DNA from: Lepidurus packardi
Taxonomy: Eukaryota; Arthropoda; Branchiopoda; Notostraca; Triopsidae
Length of the DNA: 64,000 nt
Assembly (NCBI GenBank): GCA_023053545.1
Contig: JAKZAN010000039.1
Coordinates: 15,001 to 79,000, forward strand
Direction of reading: 5' to 3'
The notes below the pieces were generated by a model. The model did no database searches. It was not told the origin of the DNA and worked only from the letters and a program-made list of their open reading frames with translations. Below are positions 10,871-24,500 of the stretch, in pieces. A program made the position numbers and the translations under genes. The first letter of the stretch is position 1. Every line of letters starts with the position of its first letter.

Positions 10871-13010
10871 AGTCCGAAATGAATTAATGAAGTCCCTAAG
10901 GAAATAATTAAGTCCGTAATGAATTAATAAAGTCCGTAGGGAATTAATTAAGTCCTTACTGAATAAATTAAGTCTGTAAGGATTTAATTAAGTCCGTAAT
11001 GAATTAATAAATTCCGTAATGAATTAATTAAGTCCGTAAGGAATTAATTAAATCCGTAAGGAATTAGTTAAGTCCGTACTGAATTAATTAAGTCCGTAAT
11101 GAATTAATAAAGTCCGTAGTGAATTAACTAAGTCCGTAAGGAATTAATTAAGTCCCTAAGGAATTTATAAAGTCCGTAATGAATTAATGAAGTCCCTAAG
11201 GAAATATTTAAGTCCGTAATGAATTAACTAAGTCCGTAAGGAATTAATTAAGTACCTAAGGAATTTCTAAAGTCCCTAAGGAATTTATAAAGTCCGTAAT
11301 GAATTAATGAAGTCCCTAAGGAAATAATTAAGTCCGTAATGAATTAATAAATTCCGTAGGGAATTAATTAAGTCCGTAGTGAGTTAATTAAGTACGTAAG
11401 GAATTAATGAAGTCCGTAATGAAATAATTAAGTCCGTAAGGAATTAATTAAGTCCGTAAGGAATTAATTAAGTCCGTAGGGATTTAGTTAAGGCCGTAAG
11501 GAATTAATTAATTCCGTAAGGAATTAATTAAGTCCGTAAGGAATTAATTAAGTCCGTAAGGAATTAATTTAGTCCGTTATGATTTAACTAAGTCCGTAAG
11601 AAATTAATTAAGTCCCTAAGGAATTTATAAAGTCCGTAATGAATGAATTAGGTCCGTAAGGAATTTATTAAGTCCGTAATGAATTAAGAAAGTCCGTAAT
11701 GAATTAATTGAATCCGTAATGAATTAATAAATTCCGTAATGAATTAATTAATTCCGTAAAGAATTAATTAAGTCCGTAATAAATGAATTAGGTCCGTAAG
11801 GAACTAATTAAGTCCGTAATGAATTAAGAAAGTCCGTAATGAATTAATTGAATCCGTAATGAATTAATAAATTCCGTAATGAATTAATTAATTCCGTAAA
11901 GAATTATTTAAGTCCGTAAGGAATTAATTAAGTCCGTATGGATTTAATTAAGGCCGTAAGGAATTAATTAAGTCCGTAAGGAATTAATTAAGTCCTTACT
12001 GAATTAATTAAGTCTGTAATTAATTAATTAAGTCCGTAATGAATTAGGAAAGTCCGTAATGAATTAATTGAATCCGTAATGAATTAATAAATTCCGTAAT
12101 GAATTAATTAATTCCGTAAAGAATTAATTAAGTCCGTAAGGAATTAATTAAGTCCGTAGGGATTTAGTTAAGGCCGTAAGGAATTAATTAATTCCGTAAG
12201 GAATTAATTAAGTCCGTAAGGAATTAATTAAGTCCGTAAGGAATTAATTTAGTCCGTTATGATTTAACTAAGTCCGTAAGAAATTAATTAAGTCCCTAAG
12301 GAATTTATAAAGTCCGTAATGAATGAATTAGGTCCGTAAGGAATTAGTTAAGTCCGTAATGAATTAAGAAAGTCCGTAATGAATTAATTGAATCCGTAAT
12401 GAATTAATAAATTCCGTAATGAATTAATTAATACCGTAAAGAATTAATTAAGTCCGTAAGGAATTAATTAAGTCCGTAAAGAATTAATAAAGTCCGTAAT
12501 GAATTAATTAAATCCGTAATGAATTATTTAATTCCGTAATGAATGAATTAATTCCGTAAGGAATTAATTAAGTCCGTAATGAAATAATTAAGTCCGTAAG
12601 GAATTAATTAAGTCGGTAAGGAATTAATTAAGTCCTTACTGAATTAATTAAGTCTGTAAGGAATTAATTAAGTCCGTAATGAATTAAGAAAGTCCGTAAT
12701 GAATTAATTGAATCCGTAATGAATTAATAAATTAAGTAATGAATTAATTAATTCCGTAAAGAATTAATTAAATCCGTAAGGAATTAATTAAGTCCGTAGG
12801 GATTTAGTTAAGGCCGTAAGGAATTAATTAATTCCGTAAGGAATTAATTAAGTCCGTAATGAATTAATTAAGTCCGTAAAGAATTAATTAATTCCGTAAT
12901 GAATTAATAAAGTCCGTAATGAATTAATTAAATCCGTAATGAATTATTTAATTCCGTAATGAATGAATTAATTCCGTAATGAATTAATTAAGTCCGTTAT
13001 GAATTAATGA
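10871..13010 (+). repeat. B higher-order repeat, form b, 2140 bp
   Basis: This copy is 107 units long. It lacks the TTATTTAAGTTCG unit of form a, going directly to AGTCCGTAATAAATGAATTA near 11771. It carries ATACCGTAAA near 12431, which recurs in the later b copies near 16729 and 18849. Confidence 0.8.
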
Positions 13011-15168
13011 AGTCCGAAATGAATTAATGAAGTCCCTAAGGAAATAATTAAGTCCGTAATGAATTAATAAAGTCCGTAGGGAATTAATTAAGTCCTTACT
13101 GAATAAATTAAGTCTGTAAGGATTTAATTAAGTCCGTAATGAATTAATAAATTCCGTAATGAATTAATTAAGTCCGTAAGGAATTAATTAAATCCGTAAG
13201 GAATTAGTTAAGTCCGTACTGAATTAATTAAGTCCGTAATGAATTAATAAAGTCCGTAGTGAATTAACTAAGTCCGTAAGGAATAATTAAGTCCTAAGGA
13301 ATTTATAAAGTCCGTAATGAATTAATGAAGTCCCTAAGGAAATATTTAAGTCCGTAATGAATTAACTAAGTCCGTAAGGAATTAATTAAGTACCTAAGGA
13401 ATTTCTAAAGTCCCTAAGGAATTTATAAAGTCTGTAATGAATTAATGAAGTCCCTAAGGAAATAATTAAGTCCGTAATGAATTAATAAATTCCGTAGGGA
13501 ACTAATTAAGTCCGTAGTGAGTTAATTAAGTACGTAAGGAATTAATGAAGTCCGTAATGAAATAATTAAGTCCGTAAGGAATTAATTAAGTCCGTAGGGA
13601 TTTAGTTAAGGCCGTAAGGAATTAATTAATTCCGTAAGGAATTAATTAAGTCCGTAAGGATTTAATTAAGTCCGTAAGGAATTAATTTAGTCCGTTATGA
13701 TTTAACTAAGTCCGTAAGAAATTAATTAAGTCCCTAAGGAATTTATAAAGTCCGTAATGAATGAATTAGGTCCGTAAGGAATTTATTAAGTCCGTAATGA
13801 ATTAAGAAAGTCCGTAATGAATTAATTGAATCCGTAATGAATTAATAAATTCCGTAATGAATTAATTAATTCCGTAAAGAATTAATTAAGTCCGTAAGGA
13901 ATTAATTAAGTCCGTAAAGAATTATTTAAGTTCGTAATGAATTAATTAAGTCCGTAATAAATGAATTAGGTCCGTAAGGAACTAATTAAGTCCGTAATGA
14001 ATTAAGAAAGTCCGTAATGAATTAATTGAATCCGTAATGAATTAATAAATTCCGTAATGAATTAATTAATTCCGTAAAGAATTATTTAAGTCCGTAAGGA
14101 ATTAATTAAGTCCGTATGGATTTAATTAAGGCCGTAAGGAATTAATTAAGTCCGTAAGGAATTAATTAAGTCCTTACTGAATTAATTAAGTCTGTAATTA
14201 ATTAATTAAGTCCGTAATGAATTAGGAAAGTCCGTAATGAATTAATTGAATCCGTAATGAATTAATAAATTCCGTAATGAATTAATTAATTCCGTAAAGA
14301 ATTAATTAAGTCCGTAAGGAATTAATTAAGTCCGTAGGGATTTAGTTAAGGCCGTAAGGAATTAATTAATTCCGTAAGGAATTAATTAAGTCCGTAAGGA
14401 ATTAATTAAGTCCGTAAGGAATTAATTTAGTCCGTTATGATTTAACTAAGTCCGTAAGAAATTAATTAAGTCCCTAAGGAATTTATAAAGTCCGTAATGA
14501 ATGAATTAGGGCCGTAAGGAATTAGTTAAGTCCGTAATGAATTAAGAAAGTCCGTAATGAATTTATTGAATCCGTAATGAATTAATAAATTCCGTAATGA
14601 ATTAATTAATTCCGTAAAGAATTAATTAAGTCCGTAAGGAATTAATTAAGTCCGTAAAGAATTAATAAAGTCCGTAATGAATTAATTAAATCCGTAATGA
14701 ATTATTTAATTCCGTAATGAATGAATTAATTCCGTAAGGAATTAATTAAGTCCGTAATGAAATAATTAAGTCCGTAAGGAATTAATTAAGTCGGTAAGGA
14801 ATTAATTAAGTCCTTACTGAATTAATTAAGTCTGTAAGGAATTAATTAAGTCCGTAATGAATTAAGAAAGTCCGTAATGAATTAATTGAATCCGTAATGA
14901 ATTAATAAATTAAGTAATGAATTAATTAATTCCGTAAAGAATTAATTAAATCCGTAAGGAATTAATTAAGTCCGTAGGGATTTAGTTAAGGCCGTAAGGA
15001 ATTAATTAATTCCGTAAGGAATTAATTAAGTCCGTAATGAATTAATTAAGTCCGTAAAGAATTAATTAATTCCGTAATGAATTAATAAAGTCCGTAATGA
15101 ATTATTTAATTCCGTAATGAATGAATTAATTCCGTAATGAATTAATTAAGTCCGTTATGAATTAATGA
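13011..15168 (+). repeat. B higher-order repeat, form a again, 2158 bp
   Basis: This copy repeats the diagnostic features of the copy at 8691: TTATTTAAGTTCG near 13921 and GGGCCGTAAG near 14509. It is 22 bp shorter, which equals one unit (20 bp) plus the two-base slip at 13281-13298. Confidence 0.8.
13281..13298 (+). repeat. 18-bp unit, the only register slip seen in the B block
   Basis: The unit reads GAATAATTAAGTCCTAAG where sister copies have GAATTAATTAAGTCCCTAAG, so two single bases are missing. All units to the right are shifted by two bases against those to the left. Sister copies near 7661, 8961, 11141 and 15441 have the full 20-bp unit. Confidence 0.9.
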
Positions 15169-18100
15169 AGTCCGAAATGAATTAATGAAGTCCCTAAGGA
15201 AATAATTAAGTCCGTAATGAATTAATAAAGTCCGTAGGGAATTAATTAAGTCCTTACTGAATAAATTAAGTCTGTAAGGATTTAATTAAGTCCGTAATGA
15301 ATTAATAAATTCCGTAATGAATTAATTAAGTCCGTAAGGAATTAATTAAATCCGTAAGGAATTAGTTAAGTCCGTACTGAATTAATTAAGTCCGTAATGA
15401 ATTAATAAAGTCCGTAGTGAATTAACTAAGTCCGTAAGGAATTAATTAAGTCCCTAAGGAATTTATAAAGTCCGTAATGAATTAATGAAGTCCCTAAGGA
15501 AATATTTAAGTCCGTAATGAATTAACTAAGTCCGTAAGGAATTAATTAAGTACCTAAGGAATTTCTAAAGTCCCTAAGGAATTTATAAAGTCCGTAATGA
15601 ATTAATGAAGTCCCTAAGGAAATAATTAAGTCCGTAATGAATTAATAAATTCCGTAGGGAATTAATTAAGTCCGTAGTGAGTTAATTAAGTACGTAAGGA
15701 ATTAATGAAGTCCGTAATGAAATAATTAAGTCCGTAAGGAATTAATTAAGTCCGTAAGGAATTAATTAAGTCCGTAGGGATTTAGTTAAGGCCGTAAGGA
15801 ATTAATTAATTCCGTAAGGAATTAATTAAGTCCGTAAGGAATTAATTAAGTCCGTAAGGAATTAATTTAGTCCGTTATGATTTAACTAAGTCCGTAAGAA
15901 ATTAATTAAGTCCCTAAGGAATTTATAAAGTCCGTAATGAATGAATTAGGTCCGTAAGGAATTTATTAAGTCCGTAATGAATTAAGAAAGTCCGTAATGA
16001 ATTAATTGAATCCGTAATGAATTAATAAATTCCGTAATGAATTAATTAATTCCGTAAAGAATTAATTAAGTCCGTAATAAATGAATTAGGTCCGTAAGGA
16101 ACTAATTAAGTCCGTAATGAATTAAGAAAGTCCGTAATGAATTAATTGAATCCGTAATGAATTAATAAATTCCGTAATGAATTAATTAATTCCGTAAAGA
16201 ATTATTTAAGTCCGTAAGGAATTAATTAAGTCCGTATGGATTTAATTAAGGCCGTAAGGAATTAATTAAGTCCGTAAGGAATTAATTAAGTCCTTACTGA
16301 ATTAATTAAGTCTGTAATTAATTAATTAAGTCCGTAATGAATTAGGAAAGTCCGTAATGAATTAATTGAATCCGTAATGAATTAATAAATTCCGTAATGA
16401 ATTAATTAATTCCGTAAAGAATTAATTAAGTCCGTAAGGAATTAATTAAGTCCGTAGGGATTTAGTTAAGGCCGTAAGGAATTAATTAATTCCGTAAGGA
16501 ATTAATTAAGTCCGTAAGGAATTAATTAAGTCCGTAAGGAATTAATTTAGTCCGTTATGATTTAACTAAGTCCGTAAGAAATTAATTAAGTCCCTAAGGA
16601 ATTTATAAAGTCCGTAATGAATGAATTAGGTCCGTAAGGAATTAGTTAAGTCCGTAATGAATTAAGAAAGTCCGTAATGAATTAATTGAATCCGTAATGA
16701 ATTAATAAATTCCGTAATGAATTAATTAATACCGTAAAGAATTAATTAAGTCCGTAAGGAATTAATTAAGTCCGTAAAGAATTAATAAAGTCCGTAATGA
16801 ATTAATTAAATCCGTAATGAATTATTTAATTCCGTAATGAATGAATTAATTCCGTAAGGAATTAATTAAGTCCGTAATGAAATAATTAAGTCCGTAAGGA
16901 ATTAATTAAGTCGGTAAGGAATTAATTAAGTCCTTACTGAATTAATTAAGTCTGTAAGGAATTAATTAAGTCCGTAATGAATTAAGAAAGTCCGTAATGA
17001 ATTAATTGAATCCGTAATGAATTAATAAATTAAGTAATGAATTAATTAATTCCGTAAAGAATTAATTAAATCCGTAAGGAATTAATTAAGTCCGTAGGGA
17101 TTTAGTTAAGGCCGTAAGGAATTAATTAATTCCGTAAGGAATTAATTAAGTCCGTAATGAATTAATTAAGTCCGTAAAGAATTAATTAATTCCGTAATGA
17201 ATTAATAAAGTCCGTAATGAATTATTTAATTCCGTAATGAATGAATTAATTCCGTAATGAATTAATTAAGTCCGTTATGAATTAATGAAGTCCGAAATGA
17301 ATTAATGAAGTCCCTAAGGAAATAATTAAGTCCGTAATGAATTAATAAAGTCCGTAGGGAATTAATTAAGTCCTTACTGAATAAATTAAGTCTGTAAGGA
17401 TTTAATTAAGTCCGTAATGAATTAATAAATTCCGTAATGAATTAATTAAGTCCGTAATGAATTAATTAAATCCGTAAGGAATTAGTTAAGTCCGTACTGA
17501 ATTAATTAAGTCCGTAATGAATTAATAAAGTCCGTAGTGAATTAACTAAGTCCGTAAGGAATTAATTAAGTCCCTAAGGAATTTATAAAGTCCGTAATGA
17601 ATTAATGAAGTCCCTAAGGAAATATTTAAGTCCGTAATGAATTAACTAAGTCCGTAAGGAATTAATTAAGTACCTAAGGAATTTCTAAAGTCCCTAAGGA
17701 ATTTATAAAGTCCGTAATGAATTAATGAAGTCCCTAAGGAAATAATTAAGTCCGTAATGAATTAATAAATTCCGTAGGGAATTAATTAAGTCCGTAGTGA
17801 GTTAATTAAGTACGTAAGGAATTAATGAAGTCCGTAATGAAATAATTAAGTCCGTAAGGAATTAATTAAGTCCGTAAGGAATTAATTAAGTCCGTAGGGA
17901 TTTAGTTAAGGCCGTAAGGAATTAATTAATTCCGTAAGGAATTAATTAAGTCCGTAAGGAATTAATTAAGTCCGTAAGGAATTAATTTAGTCCGTTATGA
18001 TTTAACTAAGTCCGTAAGAAATTAATTAAGTCCCTAAGGAATTTATAAAGTCCGTAATGAATGAATTAGGTCCGTAAGGAATTTATTAAGTCCGTAATGA

Positions 18101-19408
18101 ATTAAGAAAGTCCGTAATGAATTAATTGAATCCGTAATGAATTAATAAATTCCGTAATGAATTAATTAATTCCGTAAAGAATTAATTAAGTCCGTAATAA
18201 ATGAATTAGGTCCGTAAGGAACTAATTAAGTCCGTAATGAATTAAGAAAGTCCGTAATGAATTAATTGAATCCGTAATGAATTAATAAATTCCGTAATGA
18301 ATTAATTAATTCCGTAAAGAATTATTTAAGTCCGTAAGGAATTAATTAAGTCCGTATGGATTTAATTAAGGCCGTAAGGAATTAATTAAGTCCGTAAGGA
18401 ATTAATTAAGTCCTTACTGAATTAATTAAGTCTGTAATTAATTAATTAAGTCCGTAATGAATTAGGAAAGTCCGTAATGAATTAATTGAATCCGTAATGA
18501 ATTAATAAATTCCGTAATGAATTAATTAATTCCGTAAAGAATTAATTAAGTCCGTAAGGAATTAATTAAGTCCGTAGGGATTTAGTTAAGGCCGTAAGGA
18601 ATTAATTAATTCCGTAAGGAATTAATTAAGTCCGTAAGGAATTAATTAAGTCCGTAAGGAATTAATTTAGTCCGTTATGATTTAACTAAGTCCGTAAGAA
18701 ATTAATTAAGTCCCTAAGGAATTTATAAAGTCCGTAATGAATGAATTAGGTCCGTAAGGAATTAGTTAAGTCCGTAATGAATTAAGAAAGTCCGTAATGA
18801 ATTAATTGAATCCGTAATGAATTAATAAATTCCGTAATGAATTAATTAATACCGTAAAGAATTAATTAAGTCCGTAAGGAATTAATTAAGTCCGTAAAGA
18901 ATTAATAAAGTCCGTAATGAATTAATTAAATCCGTAATGAATTATTTAATTCCGTAATGAATGAATTAATTCCGTAAGGAATTAATTAAGTCCGTAATGA
19001 AATAATTAAGTCCGTAAGGAATTAATTAAGTCGGTAAGGAATTAATTAAGTCCTTACTGAATAAATTAAGTCTGTAAGGAATTAATTAAGTCCGTAATGA
19101 ATTAAGAAAGTCCGTAATGAATTAATTGAATCCGTAATGAATTAATAAATTAAGTAATGAATTAATTAATTCCGTAAAGAATTAATTAAATCCGTAAGGA
19201 ATTAATTAAGTCCGTAGGGATTTAGTTAAGGCCGTAAGGAATTAATTAATTCCGTAAGGAATTAATTAAGTCCGTAATGAATTAATTAAGTCCGTAAAGA
19301 ATTAATTAATTCCGTAATGAATTAATAAAGTCCGTAATGAATTATTTAATTCCGTAATGAATGAATTAATTCCGTAATGAATTAATTAAGTCCGTTATGA
19401 ATTAATGA
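15169..19408 (+). repeat. Two consecutive form-b higher-order repeats of 2120 bp
   Basis: Markers at 15169, 17289 and 19409 delimit two copies of exactly 2120 bp (106 units). Both have the b features, including TACCGTAAAG near 16731 and 18851. Differences seen by eye are few: for example TCCGTAATGA near 17451 against TCCGTAAGGA in the sister copy, and ATAAATTAAG near 19061 against ATTAATTAAG near 16941. Equal length and close identity indicate recent tandem duplication. Confidence 0.85.
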
Positions 19409-21548
19409 AGTCCGAAATGAATTAATGAAGTCCCTAAGGAAATAATTAAGTCCGTAATGAATTAATAAAGTCCGTAGGGAATTAATTAAGTCCTTACTGA
19501 ATAAATTAAGTCTGTAAGGATTTAATTAAGTCCGTAATGAATTAATAAATTCCGTAATGAATTAATTAAGTCCGTAAGGAATTAATTAAATCCGTAAGGA
19601 ATTAGTTAAGTCCGTACTGAATTAATTAAGTCCGTAATGAATTAATAAAGTCCGTAGTGAATTAACTAAGTCCGTAAGGAATTAATTAAGTCCCTAAGGA
19701 ATTTATAAAGTCCGTAATGAATTAATGAAGTCCCTAAGGAAATATTTAAGTCCGTAATGAATTAACTAAGTCCGTAAGGAATTAATTAAGTACCTAAGGA
19801 ATTTCTAAAGTCCCTAAGGAATTTATAAAGTCCGTAATGAATTAATGAAGTCCCTAAGGAAATAATTAAGTCCGTAATGAATTAATAAATTCCGTAGGGA
19901 ATTAATTAAGTCCGTAGTGAGTTAATTAAGTACGTAAGGAATTAATTAAGTCCGTAGGGATTTAGTTAAGGCCGTAAGGAATTAATTAATTCCGTAAGGA
20001 ATTAATTAAGTCCGTAAGGAATTAATTAAGTCCGTAAGGAATTAATTTAGTCCGTTATGATTTAACTAAGTCCGTAAGAAATTAATTAAGTCCCTAAGGA
20101 ATTTATAAAGTCCGTAATGAATGAATTAGGTCCGTAAGGAATTTATTAAGTCCGTAATGAATTAAGAAAGTCCGTAATGAATTAATTGAATCCGTAATGA
20201 ATTAATTAAGTCCGTAAGGAATTAATTAAGTCCGTAGGGATTTAGTTAAGGCCGTAAGGAATTAATTAATTCCGTAAGGAATTAATTAAGTCCGTAAGGA
20301 ATTAATTAAGTCCGTAAGGAATTAATTTAGTCCGTTATGATTTAACTAAGTCCGTAAGAAATTAATTAAGTCCCTAAGGAATTTATAAAGTCCGTAATGA
20401 ATGAATTAGGTCCGTAAGGAATTTATTAAGTCCGTAATGAATTAAGAAAGTCCGTAATGAATTAATTGAATCCGTAATGAATTAATAAATTCCGTAATGA
20501 ATTAATTAATTCCGTAAAGAATTAATTAAGTCCGTAATAAATGAATTAGGTCCGTAAGGAACTAATTAAGTCCGTAATGAATTAAGAAAGTCCGTAATGA
20601 ATTAATTGAATCCGTAATGAATTAATAAATTCCGTAATGAATTAATTAATTCCGTAAAGAATTATTTAAGTCCGTAAGGAATTAATTAAGTCCGTATGGA
20701 TTTAATTAAGGCCGTAAGGAATTAATTAAGTCCGTAAGGAATTAATTAAGTCCTTACTGAATTAATTAAGTCTGTAATTAATTAATTAAGTCCGTAATGA
20801 ATTAGGAAAGTCCGTAATGAATTAATTGAATCCGTAATGAATTAATAAATTCCGTAATGAATTAATTAATTCCGTAAAGAATTAATTAAGTCCGTAAGGA
20901 ATTAATTAAGTCCGTAGGGATTTAGTTAAGGCCGTAAGGAATTAATTAATTCCGTAAGGAATTAATTAAGTCCGTAAGGAATTAATTAAGTCCGTAAGGA
21001 ATTAATTTAGTCCGTTATGATTTAACTAAGTCCGTAAGAAATTAATTAAGTCCCTAAGGAATTTATAAAGTCCGTAATGAATGAATTAGGTCCGTAAGGA
21101 ATTAGTTAAGTCCGTAATGAATTAAGAAAGTCCGTAATGAATTAATTGAATCCGTAATGAATTAATAAATTCCGTAATGAATTAATTAATTCCGTAAAGA
21201 ATTAATTAAGTCCGTAAGGAATTAATTAAGTCCGTAAAGAATTAATAAAGTCCGTAATGAATTAATTAAATCCGTAATGAATTATTTAATTCCGTAATGA
21301 ATGAATTAATTCCGTAAGGAATAAATTAAGTCCGTAATGAATTAATTAAGTCCGTAAGGATTTAATTAAGTCCGTAATGAATTAATTAAGTCCGTAATGA
21401 ATTAATTAAGTCCGTAAAGAATTAATTAATTCCGTAATGAATTAATAAAGTCCGTAATGAATTAAATAAATCCGTAATGAATTATTTAATTCCGTAATGA
21501 ATGAATTAATTCCGTAATGAATTAATTAAGTCCGTTATGAATTAATGA
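19409..21548 (+). repeat. Rearranged B higher-order repeat, 2140 bp
   Basis: This copy contains an internal duplication: the run starting GTCCGTAGGGATTTAGTTAA near 19949 starts again 280 bp later near 20229. The left end of the 5,580-bp duplication described below also lies within it, near 20009. Confidence 0.7.
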
Positions 21549-24500
21549 AGTCCGAAATGAATTAATGAAGTCCCTAAGGAAATAATTAAGTCCGTAATGA
21601 ATTAATAAAGTCCGTAGGGAATTAATTAAGTCCTTACTGAATAAATTAAGTCTGTAAGGATTTAATTAAGTCCGTACTGAATTAATTAAGTCCGTAATGA
21701 ATTAATAAAGTCCGTAGTGAATTAACTAAGTCCGTAAGGAATTAATTAAGTCCCTAAGGAATTTATAAAGTCCGTAATGAATTAATGAAGTCCCTAAGGA
21801 AATATTTAAGTCCGTAATGAATTAACTAAGTCCGTAAGGAATTAATTAAGTACCTAAGGAATTTCTAAAGTCCCTAAGGAATTTATAAAGTCCGTAATGA
21901 ATTAATGAAGTCCCTAAGGAAATAATTAAGTCCGTAATGAATTAATAAATTCCGTAGGGAATTAATTAAGTCCGTAGTGAGGTAATTAAGTACGTAAGGA
22001 ATTAATGAAGTCCGTAATGAAATAATTAAGTCCGTAAGGAATTAATTAAGTCCGTAAGGAATTAATTAAGTCCGTAGGGATTTAGTTAAGGCCGTAAGGA
22101 ATTAATTAATTCCGTAAGGAATTAATTAAGTCCGTAAGGATTTAATTAAGTCCGTAAGGAATTAATTTAGTCCGTTATGATTTAACTAAGTCCGTAAGAA
22201 ATTAATTAAGTCCCTAAGGAATTTATAAAGTCCGTAATGAATGAATTAGGTCCGTAAGGAATTTATTAAGTCCGTAATGAATTAAGAAAGTCCGTAATGA
22301 ATTAATTGAATCCGTAATGAATTAATAAATTCCGTAATGAATTAATTAATTCCGTAAAGAATTAATTAAGTCCGTAAGGAATTAATTAAGTCCGTAATGA
22401 ATTAATTAAGTCCGTAAGGATTTAATTAAGTCCGTAATGAATTATTTAAGTTCGTAATGATTTAATTAAGTCCGTAATAAATGAATTAGGTCCGTAAGGA
22501 ACTAATTAAGTCCGTAATGAATTAAGAAAGTCCGTAATGAATTAATTGAATCCGTAATGAATTAATAAATTCCGTAATGAATTAATTAATTCCGTAAAGA
22601 ATTATTTAAGTCCGTAAGGAATTAATTAAGTCCGTATGGATTTAATTAAGGCCGCAAGCAATTAATTAAGTCCGTAAGGAATTAATTAAGTCCGTAATGA
22701 AATAATTAAGTCCGTAAGGAATTAATTAAGTCCGTAAGGAATTAATTAAGTCCTTACTGAATTAATTAAGTCTGTAAGGAATTAATTAAGTCCGTAATGA
22801 ATTAAGAAAGTCCGTAATGAATTAATTGAATCCGTAATGAATTAATAAATTCCGTAATGAATTAATTAATTCCGTAAAGAATTAATTAAGTCCGTAAGGA
22901 ATTAATTAAGTCCGTAGGGATTTAGTTAAGGCCGTAAGGAATTAATTAATTCCGTAAGGAATTAATTAAGTCCGTAAGGAATTAATTAAGTCCGTAAGGA
23001 ATTAATTTAGTCCGTTATGATTTAACTAAGTCCGTAAGAAATTAATTAAGTCCCTAAGGAATTTATAAAGTCCGTAATGAATGAATTAGGTCCGTAAGGA
23101 ATTAATTAAGTCCGTAATGAATTAAGAAAGTCCGTAATGAATTAATTGAATCTGTAATGAATTAATAAATTCCGTAATGAATTAATTAATTCCGTAAAGA
23201 ATTAAATAAGTCCGTAAGGAATTAATTAAGTCCGTAAAGAATTAATAAAGTCCGTAATGAATTAATTAAATCCGTAATGAATTATTTAATTCCGTAATGA
23301 ATGAATTAATTTCGTAAGGAATTAATTAAGTCCGTAATGAATTAATTAAGTCCGTAAGGATTTAATTAAGTCCGTAATGAATTATTTAAGTTCGTAATGA
23401 ATGAATTAAGTCCGTAATAAATGAATTAGGTCCGTAAGGAACTAATTAAGTCCGTAATGAATTAAGAAAGTCCGTAATGAATTAATTGAATCCGTAATGA
23501 ATTAATAAATTCCGTAATGAATTCATTAATTCCGTAAAGAATTATTTAATTCCGTAAGGAAATAATTAAGTCCATAAGGAATTAATTTAGTCCGTTATGA
23601 TTTAACTAAGTCCGTAAGAAATTAATTAAGTACCTAAGGAATTTATAAAGTCCGTAATGAATGAATTAGGTCCGTAAGGAATTAATTAAGTCCGTAATGA
23701 ATTAAGAAAGTCCGTAATGAATTAATTGAATCCGTAATGAATTAATAAATTCCGTAATGAATTAATTAATTCCGTAAAGAATTAATTAAGTCCGTAAGGA
23801 ATTAATTAAGTCCGTAAAGAATTAATAAAGTCCGTAATGAATTAATTAAATCCGTAATGAATTATTTAATTCCGTAATGAATGAATTAATTCCGTAAGGA
23901 ATTAATTAAGTCCGTAATGAATTAATTAAGTCCGTAAGGATTTAATTAAGTCCGTAATGAATTATTTAAGTTCGTAATGAATTAATTAAGTCCGTAATAA
24001 ATGAATTAGGTCCGTAAGGAACTAATTAAGTCCGTAATGAATTAAGAAAGTCCGTAATGAATTAATTGAATCCGTAATGAATTAATAAATTCCGTAATGA
24101 ATTAATTAATTCCGTAAAGAATTATTTAATTCCGTAAGGAATTAATTAAGTCCGTAAGGAATTAATTTAGTCCGTTATGATTTAACTAAGTCCGTAAGAA
24201 ATTAATTAAGTCCCTAAGGAATTTATAAAGTCCGTAATGAATGAATTAGGTCCGTAAGGAATTAATTAAGTCCGTAATGAATTAAGAAAGTCCGTAATGA
24301 ATTAATTGAATCCGTAATGAATTAATAAATTCCGTAATGAATTAATTAATTCCGTAAAGAATTAATTAAGTCCGTAAGGAATTAATGAAGTCCGTAAAGA
24401 ATTAATAAAGTCCGTAATGAATTAATTAAATCCGTAATGAATTATTTAATTCCGTAATGAATGAATTAATTCCGTAAGGAATTAATTAAGTCCGTAATGA

